64,000 nt of DNA from NCBI GenBank assembly GCA_944472155.2, contig OX235277.1, forward strand, positions 22,516,804 to 22,580,803, given 5' to 3'. Every line of letters begins with the position of its first letter. Position 1 is the first letter of the stretch. This DNA is from Trichobilharzia szidati. Its lineage: Eukaryota; Platyhelminthes; Trematoda; Strigeidida; Schistosomatidae. The notes under the pieces were generated by a model. The model was given only the letters and a program-made list of their open reading frames with translations, did not search any database and was not told the DNA's origin. A program made the translations under genes and the position numbers. Of the stretch, positions 10,001-22,000 are shown piece after piece.

Positions 10001-13000
10001 TGTTCAAAGTATATGGCTAATATTTTAGTTTTATAATTGTGAAACATGATGAGAAGTTAAGCAAAAAACTTATTTTCATGAATGATGTTGACCAAGTATC
10101 ATAGTGAGGATTTTGTATAATAAATTAAAAGAAGAAATGATTCGAAATGATTCAGTAATAGTATTAATAACTAGAAAACATTTTTCATCTTTATGACCAC
10201 GTGAGGTGACGTGTGAAGTGGGAATAAATTCTCGAATTAAAGGATGAGGAAAATTTATGTAAATTATTGTAATAATAATAATAAATGTTTAATCAGTTGG
10301 GACTCATTCAGAAGCAGCTTTAAGTGAAACGTCTTGAAAAATACCACTGCAGAATTGTACTGCTGCTAAAATAGTTAGATTTATGACTTTCTGGCATACA
10401 GTGAAAATCTTCTAATTACCTCAAAGAAAACGAATAATGAAGCAAAATGTGACTCACCTTCTTTAACTGAAATGATCAGGATTACCAGTTGAAGATGCTA
10501 TTACGTATTAAGAATGTATTCCTCAACGGCATGGTATTGTGTTTCATAGGTACCAGGGCTTTGTTCCAAAGTTCATTTCCAAAACCAAACAGTAGTGGTA
10601 TAGAATTATTAACTGGCGAACGTCGTCAGCATAAATAATTTCTAATAATCCTATCAATCTGATCACACGGCTTCACAATTCGCCTTGTGTATAAATTTTC
10701 TCTCTTGCTGTCTCTCTCTCTTCTGCTTGTTGTTTGTTGGCGATTTCCTTATCTACGGTGTGGACCTTGTTTCATTTCGAATGTACGTGTACGGTGTTGA
10801 ATTGATTAACAGAGATTCATTGACTAACCTCCTGCCTCACTTAACTACAAAACTTTTGAATACTTTCAGCTAATCGCACCCATTTTGTAATAACTTGCGA
10901 AAGAATTCACTTCAGTGTCTGAGTATTTTTGTCATTTAACTCAGCAATTAAAATTATGTAGTGCCTATACTTGAAGTAGAGAAAATGGCAACAAACAACA
11001 ACGGGAGAATGGAGAGAGAAGGTGATGAAAATATTTATAAGGCAAATTGTGAAGCTATGTGACCAAAATGATGTGATTACGAGCGGCAAGTTTTGATCGA
11101 AACAGCACACAGTTACAAATATTGTGTGGTATTTGAAATAGGCTTATCTAATATGGATATGCATTCTACCACAGTGCACAAGTTACACACTTGCATTATT
11201 GATTCCAGTGCGTTAGATGATCGATATTTTCCCTAGTTACGAAATACATGATTTGTTTAAGAGGAAACTAGAAGGCTGTAGTAGACATTGTCTCATTGGA
11301 TAGGGATGTTAGATGACCGATTCTGTTCATTTTACCACGTGGAGATGGCTTTAAATTTTCTTTGAAAATAATAATGTGAAAATCATGCAGTTAGTTTTGT
11401 TTCCAATGATTCTTTCATGTGGATTATTCGTAAAAATACTAGTGACACGCAGAAATGTAGGACATAAAGTGAGTTACTGTACACTTTAGATGGAATGTAC
11501 GAAATGGAACTGAAAATTAGGTGACTGTGTAATGCAAACGCTGCGGAGTAATGATTGTATTAATAACCTTTTGTGTTAAATGAGTATCTTTATATTATTT
11601 CAATGGAACAGAAAGATGAAGCTAAATGCGACTTACTCTGTCTGACTAAAGTGGTGATGACAATCAGGTGTACACGTTGACATCTTTTAAACGTATTTCT
11701 CAGCGGGATTATATATTTTGATAAATTTCATAGCATTTGGTGATCAACACATCCCAAATTATGCAGGTTTGTGATTTATTTCTGTGGAAAATGAAACGAT
11801 ATCATGAAATTTCCATTATGTCAGACCACGTCGTGTGACTGCCCTCTCAGAATTCTGTCTAAACGTTGGATTATTTATTCGTGTAACATCTAATAGTCTT
11901 TCAAATATTGATTTCTTTGAGACCTGCCCTTCTTTCAGATTATAATTATGCCAACATTCAGCTTACTGTACGTGATTTACCATGGATTCCATCAATATTT
12001 CTATATTTCATACATTCCGTTCCCTTGATTAACTTCGGTGGAGAAAGAAAGACCAGGTTTGCAGCATAAAATTATATCATTCTATTTCACAGGTGCTCAT
12101 CAGTCCCCAGAAATTACAAAATTACATAGATGATAAAACATACTTTGATGTATAAGTGGTAGTAGGGAAGATGAACTAAGCAATTGACGCATCAAAAATG
12201 TAAGCATTACAATTTTCAGTTTAATTTGCCATCATCAGTTCATCATCAAAAAGTTCGGTCATCAAAGTGAAGACAACAGATGGCGGATGCAGCATGATGT
12301 ACTTGGCACTGTACTGGTTTTGGAAACAATGTAATGCTTATGCGAAATATCTGATCCACTGAAAACTTTATGGTAATCAGTAGTTTTACACAGTGCCGTT
12401 CACATCATTTGGAATTTTACGGCACAGTTAAATATGTCTAACTCTGTTTAAGTTGCGGAGGGTACCTTGAAAGGGTTACTAAATTTCCAGCAACATTCGA
12501 GCACAAATAAGTAAAAAAGAAAATTTCTCATATAATAAGTGCATTTCACTGTGTTTATGGATGGAATTTGAAATAAAGTTCTTATTCAACAATCTTCCTT
12601 ACTTGCTTTCTCTAAAAATAAGACCATTATTATAAATTTCATGAAAGAGAAATTTGAAGCTATTCATGGTCTTCATACAAAAACCATATGTAAGGTGAAG
12701 TTGAGCGTTCCTAATATTTAACAATATTTATGTGGGGAATACTTTCAAGTAACACTTGACTAATGACTTGATTGGTAGGAGTAACAAGTTGTGCAGAAAT
12801 GAGACAGGTAACATCGCCACTAATGCATTATCACACGTGACGGATAATCTTTGTGCTGAAGATATAATCCAAATTAGCATATAAGAGACCATTAAAATTT
12901 TGCTCTGAACGTTAACGTCATTCTCATTTCTTTAAAATATTTGAGGATAAAATAAATTTTCACAAACATTCATGATTTCTTCTGCGTTTTCCAGTTTCTA

Positions 13001-16000
13001 CTGAATTTGCACTTGCGATCGACTCTGTGCCCCTGTCTGTCAGACACCACAGGGACCCCAAGATTTGAGGTTTGCACATAATATTTCATTGTTCCATGTA
13101 CAATGTAGTACATTGGTTTAGACTGATCCCGTGTTTCTGATACTAAGTGTAACTGAACATGTGCTTTAATTGATTTAATAAATGAAATCAACGTTAAATA
13201 TACCCGTCGAATGAATATGATATGACAGCACAGAAGGCAGTGAAACCAAATAGGTCATCCGATTAAGTCACAAATTTTCTTTGTTGGTAAAGATATATTT
13301 GATCGATCCAATGCCTATTTAACTATCCGATGATTTACCAATAATAATGAAACCCAAATGAGTTTTCATCCATTGATGAATTCATTAGTCAATTAGAAAT
13401 TGAAATGTGTCGTTCAAAGGGTGTTAGGTGGATACATTGAAGCCATTTTCTATTATGATAGTTGAATTGAATATGATACTGGTAAAAGCATAACTGATTT
13501 CTCATAGTAAATCAAGGACTTCTTATCACAAGGTCATTAGGTCTGCGTAATCATAGTTGGAATGACCATGTTTATTGAAACTGTGAAAAGAAATTGCTGT
13601 CGTACTGTTTCCATTTCAACTTACCTACTGCTTCTGCGTAAACACAAAATATCTCATTGAGTTACATTACGCTTTATACATCAAAGGAGGGAAGGGCATC
13701 CTCTAACTCATGCTGCTGAATTTATGTGACTTTTACTTTGGCGTAGTTGTGGTAGTTATCTGTGACATGGTTTGGGCGTATTTATCTTCATTCTGTCTTG
13801 TATATAATTTCAATGTTAACAGCTAAATATAGGCAACAGGTATGCACGATAGGCTGAATTACGAAATTCTCTTGAATGGATACACCACAAAGTGACCGTA
13901 CATCACACTTCAGGAAATGGTTTCATTGAAACTTTAGACAGAAGACCATTTCACGAACAAGTCCTCGATTCTGGTGGAACAGCACGAGTGAATAACTGTG
14001 GCTTCTTAAAGCTGACTTATCCATGGATCGTATAGATTCATGCTGGGACCAACATTTGAAAATCAGTATATGATTAAGTTGTAAATTCAGAACTGTTTAT
14101 CATGCTCACCTTTACACACTAAAATTTGTCGGTATGAAAATAAAATTGTATGTACGAAATTACTAGTATTCAATCTAAAGATAATAATTTCGGTTACTTC
14201 ATAGCAATACAGAATACATTGTTATTTCTTTCCTTAATTCACGATTTTACCTCTTCTATTTCGCTTGAAGGTGCTCGATGAAACGAAACTATTATTCAAT
14301 AATTTCCGATGAAAATTCTGTTCAGAAAATAAACACAGCTCAGAATGGAGCAACTACTGTTATTGTTGTTATGTCGAAACAATCACCGTATACAGATATT
14401 ATTCATCAATATCCTCATAGTTGAAATATTGAGTCTATGTAAATATATCTCAATAGACAGACACTGTGACATCATCACATACACTTTTGAACATTTCAAC
14501 TTTTGGAAGTATTAATCATCGAGACCTAAAAATGAATACGAATTTCGACTTTGTGATGGTACATGAGTTATCCATGAGCAACTGAGATATGATTCTTAGT
14601 ATTACTTCGAATCTATAGTAGAAATGTCATAAGTGCTAAAAGATTCTGTTAAAGTGACTGAACATATGATTCAGTGTTTCTTGGATGTGCGAAATATGTA
14701 CATTCGGATGTACGGATGAAATTATTAGCCATTCAGTCCTTGTAAGAATCACAATTAACAATCCAGTAATGTTATCTTTATAATTGTTAATAATGTTATT
14801 CGATCAAATTAGATGCAATATTGTACCAGGTGCTGAAATTTCACAACCCGACATAAGTACTCTTCGGAATAAAGCAAATTATTATTACTATTTCAAATAC
14901 ATAGTCTGTTGTCATTTAACAACAAATGTCACAAGAGTGATACTTGATTGGAAGTCATCGGAAACTTATATTCCCTTCCTTTTGAAAACATTAAACTCCA
15001 CTAAATTCACCATGAAATCCTATACATTTTACTACATTGCCTAAGTCTTCAATGAATAACTAGAACTTTTGTCACAAATGAAGTTTCAGAAAAGCGTCAG
15101 ACGGCGATTCTGGAAATTATTAACGTCTTGATATAAAATACAACGTAGTCTTTCATCCTGTACACCATCACTTGGTGTCCTATCGAATAAACACACTCTG
15201 AAGAAGTTCAGGTACTGAAGTGTTCCATTCTCTCCTTGATCATGCATATCGTCAAAATTCTGCTTATGAGAAGAACAGACATTTTATCAAATTTTATCAT
15301 TGAAACAATCCATTTCACCGATATCAAATATAAGATTCCTTGAACACTGATTCGATTTACTGACCGTCAATGGGTGTATAATTAACATTTACAAAACGAT
15401 TTCGAGGAAACGTCCTTTCAAACCCTGACCGACAGCATATCTATCATCATCAGCCCAATGTCTAACACCTGTGAATAAGCTGCATTTATATTTTCTTCAT
15501 TGATGCAAACAAAATACATCACAGAACGATTAATCTATAAACATAGACACTGGACGCTGCATTTCAGTTTATGAAACATGGCTACATATATCATGTCAGT
15601 ATACTCTTGAGCACAGAAATACTAAGCCCATTGTGGAAAACATACGTCTGTTGAGAACCTTCGTTTTCAACCAATTATTGTTTTCAAATGAAGAAAGAGT
15701 TTCGTCTGTGTGAAAATGCCGCCCCAACAACTCATGGGCATTGTGTTATCTTTGGTTGTGAAGTTGAATATTTATCAACGAATAATGTTGATAAATATGC
15801 ATCTTTGTCTGCAGAATACGCTTCAAGGGAAGACTAAGAGTCACTCTACCATTACGTGTGAGAAATGATGAGATATGCCCATAAACGTCCATATTTTTGA
15901 GTTTGTGCACTTACTCTCTTCATCCAGTATGAGAATATCATTTTCAATACTCAAGTTATTCAATTTTGATTGAAAATCAGGAGCATGTTTACTAAAATGA

Positions 16001-19000
16001 ATCTTCCCGGTTGTATTTGTATAAAATTATTTCGCGGTGAGACCATCTCAGAGACTGGCTAGAGTCAGAAAAATACCATTGATATTCTGCAGAATCAACG
16101 CAGGTGTAAGACACTGGACATTCAGTTCTGTACATTGGAAAATGAGCTAATGTCTTCAAACAATAACTGATACATATTTCAATACTATTAACTCGGTTGG
16201 TGTCACCAAATTAACTGCTGTTAATGAAGCCTTAACTGAGAGAAGAGAAAGAGGCTTAGGCGTGAAAAAATCAACTATACCTAAGAAAACCAGGTGCGTA
16301 ACAAAAGAAACATGATGCCACATAAAGAATATAAACAGCGAAATTTTTTTGCCTTGATCAAGGGAACGGAATGAAATGGTCTGCTGGAAACATTTAGGAA
16401 GTCAATCAGTGGATATGTCTTGTTTTGATGAAAAGAAAACTAAGCATGAAGACATGGAATTTTTCGTACAATGTACAAAGCTAAGTAGGCCATCAAGGTT
16501 GGCGAGGAAATGAAATTGCAATAAAATGCCAGGACTCTGTGAGAGACAATGGAATGAGAGGGAACTCTCTGAGTTGTTTAATAAAATGTCAGTAATCTAG
16601 CCAGGTCATTCAGACTGTAATGCATTTGCTTCTTTTGGCATGAACAATGATTTACTATAAACCTTACTGACTAAAGCGTTTGAGGCGAAAGCATTAGGAA
16701 GCAGTCGTGATGATGTTATTCTGCTGAGTTTTCGTGTGTACCTTGGTTTTTGTCCCGAACCTCACAGGCGCTTCATTAACCTAGAATAAAGTATTTGGAA
16801 CATTCTGAGGATAAAGTTTGGTAGTAATCATCTTTTTGTGGCTGACCTACTGACTTCGACGAAATTAGTTTGTGTAACCTGTGAAAAAGAGAAGCGTTAA
16901 TTTACCTATTCACTTCGTCAAATGTGTCGTCGTTAACATCAAACTTTAAAAACCTTCGGCATCTACCGGCGGTCGCGTCATTTATTTGCTTAACGTTGTG
17001 CTCATTCATTTTGATAAATTCACCTTGACCTTACATTATTTATGGTGCTATACAAGTGATTTCGCTACAGGCTAGACTGCTACAATGGTCGCAGACAGAT
17101 TAATATGTAGACTATTCTACAAGTGTATTCAAAATTATAACTGCACTTATCTATGTTGCTGCACTTAAAGGCTCCCTAACGATTTTGTATTCACACAATA
17201 TTATGAAGGAAGCCTCATTTAATGTGAGTGATGTAAACTAAGAAGACACCACCTGAAAGACTTTACTTTCGATTACGACAAAAGAACAGAATATTTATCA
17301 GAAATTTCATGTTCCATGTCCATTATCTACTGATGAAAAAACACCAAACACGAACATCCCTTATTTTGTTGCTTAGGTAAATTCGGATGATGTGTTAATT
17401 AAGGTGTATAAAACTTAAAAAATAAAATATACAGTTGCAAATAATGGTATTTTTTCTCATCTTTTCAAATAATGGATTTAGACCAGACTAGGAGTCGCAT
17501 TTCCAAATTGTGTAAGAAATTATGAAATACATTAACATACCTCTCGATTTATTCAAATTAGTGGACTTACTCTTCTTATCTAGTATAAAAAGATCATTGA
17601 AGTTACTTTAATTATACTTTTTCAAAAGAAAATCAGAAACATTTAAAATAAAGTGAATCCTTCTCGTTTGTATTTTGTGAAGCTACACTTTGGTTTCACT
17701 ATTTTCTTTTCACACTAGACTATGTAGGAAACAGTATTTATTATCAGCGCTTCAAACTGTAAAGACGCAATCTGAATGTCATTCAATTTTTTTATGGAAA
17801 GAAAACAGAAAATCCAGTGGAACTACGAAGTTCTTTGTGCATTATTTACTAATGTTAAAACCATCATGCAGATACTTCTCTTATACTGTCACCAAGATGA
17901 AATCAGCTATTATGATGAAGATGTATAAAAAAATAGGAAAATTTCATACCGAGAAATGGTTACAAATATTTCTCCTCTTTTGCGGAGCATAATGGCTTCA
18001 AGGTAGCCTGAGATTTGTTTTTCCAAAATGAGTGAGAATGAATGAAATATATTTAAATACCTCCAGATTTTAAAATTGGTGAACCAACTCTTCTCTTTTC
18101 GTATTCGTAGAGCAGCTTCATCGCCTAAATTATACCGTCTCAAACGAAAATTAGGAATACTTTCATTAAAATTATTTTTTGTCTCACCTTATTTGATGAA
18201 GCACCAGTTTGGCAGTTTAAATTTTACTTAAAAATTATTTTACATTAACAAAATGGCCATACTGACACCCTTTCCATTGATGTAAAGTCACTGTACAATT
18301 ATTTGACGATGAGGCAATCTGAGAAGCTGTCTTCGATTGGCTGGAAATCACTGATGTATATGTCGTTTACTAACAGTGAGCTTGGAAAAATAGCAAGTTC
18401 TGTTCAGTCGGAATGGAGCTAATATACCTTAACGAATAAGTAGTAAGGGAATGTCAGGGTCACCATATTTATAAAAATAGTAAGATATGCCGTCAGTACC
18501 GAAACCTTTTGAGCATTTCAGGGTTCTTATAGTTTGTTTGTGCGTCGTTGGCATAGTGGTTAGGACGCTCGCCGACCATGCACATAGTCCAGGGATCGAT
18601 CCCCGGCCGGCGCACTCCCTTGCCTCGCTAAGCCAGAACTAAAGCTGGTGAAGAGGAAAGGTTGGGCATGGGGCTAGCAACCCTATCCTGTTAAAATAAA
18701 CACTGCTACAGAAACTTCAAGCCTCTAGCTTGAAGCCCTATGTTCCACTAGGAACGCGAAGGAATGGAAAAAGCTGTTGGAGTAGCAAAGAAAAGATTCA
18801 GGAATCTGAGGGAACATTCTGAATTGAGCCCTTGAAATGTTTAACCCCGTTATCATCTGTCACCTATAGTCACCCAGACGATAAACATGAGCATAGTGAC
18901 AAAGTGGCTGTCATCGTTTTTCTAACAGCACCCAAAGAGTTTCCGCCATGGGAACCAATCACCTTCAGGATAATGACTTTAGCATTTGAGTCAAAAAAGA

Positions 19001-22000
19001 ATGAAGGTTATAAGCATCCACTGCTATGTGACTATTAACAAGTCACAAAAGATGACAAAGAATGAGAATAAGATTTCTTTAGACAACTGGATAACTTCCT
19101 AATGCCATGATCGAAATTATTATAGGTGGTATGAATACTTAAATGGGGGTAGACATACAGCGAAATGATTCATAATAGGTCAGGAGACTCTCGACGAAAT
19201 GAATGAAAATGGAGGACTTAGCAGACTTCTGCGCATTCATTGATTTGAAGATTGGATAAAGCGTGTGCACGAGCAAATATATGCACAAGGCAATATCAAG
19301 TTTACCTAACAAACACACCGAAAAGCAGAGAAAAATACTAATATATGTGTAAAACTTGGGCATTGTGGTAGTAAGTGATTCCATATTAGTTTGTTTGTTA
19401 GATGTATCACTTATGAATTGGAAAGTCAGGAAGGAGAACTGCCAATGTTAGATTGCAGTGTAAAAGAGAAAGAAGATGGGAAACTAAACACTAGTGTTTA
19501 CAGGAAACCCACACATTCAAACAGATATTCAGACTTCCGAACATCCCATCCTATGACAGTGAAAATAGCATTGGTGAAATGTTTAAGTGACAGACCACGA
19601 AAACTAAGTAGTACCAAGGAAAATCTAAGACAGTAAGTGATACATATGATAGAAGCCTTGAAACTTTATAATTACCCGGGTAAATTAGTCAGGAAATGTG
19701 TAGCGAAATGTAAAAATAAAATAATGATAGTAGTGATAGTGATAATAATAATATTAGTGACAACATTCATGTGAAATATGCGCGAGACAGCACCAACAAT
19801 AAGGAATCTAAATCATCAGTTATAATTCCATATAACAAAGGAACCTCGGATAGCTTATGCAGAATTCCTAACAAGGCAGGAATAAAAGTGACATTCAAAC
19901 CACCAAGCTCAATTAGAAACAAGCTTTTTCGGTTAAAGGATCCTGTGGAGCCTTTAAAACAAAACAATTTAGTTTATCTGATACCTTGCAATGATTGTCG
20001 AGTCAAATGCATAGGTCAAACTAGTAGAACAGGGGCAGTCAGACTAGCCGAACATAAAACCTTAGCAAAATCTAGATTGTTTGATCCAAATAAGATGAGA
20101 AATCTAGAGAATATTTCAGCTATAGCAATACATGCAGTTACACACAACCACACATTAGGATGAGATAGGATCTAATGTCACAGGGTGTACAACAGAAGCT
20201 TAGTTTATCGAATCAACTGCAAATACATGTATTAGGATTGATTCGACACCTGCCCCAGATATCTGGCAAATTCTACTACTCCAACGACGACAAGTAGGGG
20301 AGGACTTAGAAAAATATAAAACCCAAATTTAGAAGTCGTGTTACTATAATTGATATGATTATGAACAATACACTTTGTTCGAAACGTCATCCAGTAAATA
20401 ATACTGTTTCACTGTGTGATACATCTAATAAACAAACTAATACAGAGAAAAACACGTCTGACTCATAAGACTTTGGAAGATCTTGTAAGTTTCACGGTTT
20501 TATCACAGATTTACCGGCCACTCCTAATGGAAAATTATATGGATGCGCGTATATGCTAAGACAAACGACTTTTTTCTTCTTGATCTTCTGTCGATACACC
20601 AAGACAAAGCGCAAGTAATTTTTCATTCATACTCATGATCTTCCGTCGTTATAGCTAATTACATTGATGGGCTTAATTTTGCCATATGGGTTACTTATAG
20701 GAATGAATCGATAATACTTAGAATGGGATTTATAAGTGCACCCAATTGAAGATTAACAAAGAGAGAAACTCCTGTCCCACATTCACAATGTGAACGGCAA
20801 GTAACAAGGTTTGAAAAGAGACAACAAAAATTGTCATTAAGGAGCTCACTGTAAAAGATGGTTACTTTTAACTGAAAACGCCTGATTGACGAGGTAGCTG
20901 TTTGTAATTCTTAATGAAAATTTACTCGAGTTCGACTACTGGCTCTATTACGACAACCGTATGAACATATAACTTAGAATGTCAGAAATGGATAATTTTC
21001 ACTAAGTACACCAGGATTCTTATGTGATAACCATATTTTAACTTTTTTCAACAGATAATAAAATGTCATAAACCTTAAAAACAGTAAGAAATGACTTGAC
21101 TAGTTTTATGTCGATTGGGACTCATGGGACAATATCTAAAAGAGGCTAACTTTCTTTATGGCATTGTTGCAGGTGATACAGTTTCTTACTGACAGACCTT
21201 ACAGTTTAACTACAAACAAAGTGGTCTAGAATTCTTCACGGTTAAATTAAAGCACTGAATGAAGAACCATCACCACCCAAATACTCATCACTTCAGGCTG
21301 ATGTGTCCTAAACAATAACGATCAGGATAGAAATTTCTAATATAGTTAATGCCATTTCAGTAAAGCACAAGAAACACTGAAACCGATTCAGGCAGCTTTT
21401 TAGAAATGAACTCTAGAACAAAAAGCTTCAAGTTATTTCTATTCAACCAAATTAAAACGCTCAGTGTAAATTGAATAACATTAAATACCTTCGTCTTCCT
21501 TCTCTGAAAAAGGTTCAGAACAAAGTTTTATGTCCTTCAAAAGGTTGCTGTTATCATCAAAATATGATGTTGTAGCTCAGCATGTGATATGTACCAGTCA
21601 ACGTATCTTAGTCACATAAATCATATAAATATACCAAAATATCTTTATCAAACAAAAGTCACCGTAAACGACCCGTTAATGAAAAGTCAGCGATGGACTT
21701 TAATGTTATGAAACCACCCTATACAAAGACATCTTAAAGTTGTATTTCCAATACACTAATGGGATTAAAAAAAAGTTAATAATGATAACATAACTGATCT
21801 CAGTTAACAATAGTCAATACGAGATTCGTTTCTGATGATATATGCAACACCATTTCTTCCACATATACCGCACTTCATTGAGCATGACACAGAAATTTCC
21901 AGTAAAATTGTGACTGATTTACCCTTGATGAGCACCCATTAATAAGAAAACTGATCTTCTGTCCCTAAATATACTAGATTTGTTTGAAACGTCACAGCAC

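Larger units (their letters stand above)
19385..20441 (+). mobile_element. PLE6: truncated Penelope-like element with short inverted ends
   Basis: A 26-nt inverted repeat (19385-19410 and 20416-20441, one mismatch) brackets the 3' part of a PLE2-family element. It lies in the MEG intron between exons 2 and 3, next to the RTE relic. No clear target duplication is seen. Confidence 0.8.

Noticed and set aside
11160..11195. Match of ctaccacagtgc...aagtt to the outer edge of PLE2 (3731-3752)
   Set aside because: Only about 20 nt; could be a shared end of a PLE or chance, too short to call.
15115..15200. Open frame after acceptor cttcttcag on the minus strand
   Set aside because: About 33 codons open in phase 1, but no composition or splice support; chance openness is likely.
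16766..16780. 15-nt segment GTTAATGAAGCGCCT with strong acceptor and donor inside the MEG
   Set aside because: In the phase fixed by all other exons it gives an immediate TAA, so it cannot be an ordinary internal coding exon of this gene.
18542..18610. SINE heads as true tRNA genes
   Set aside because: A and B boxes are present, but there is no proper acceptor/anticodon fold and the heads are attached to RTE-derived bodies.
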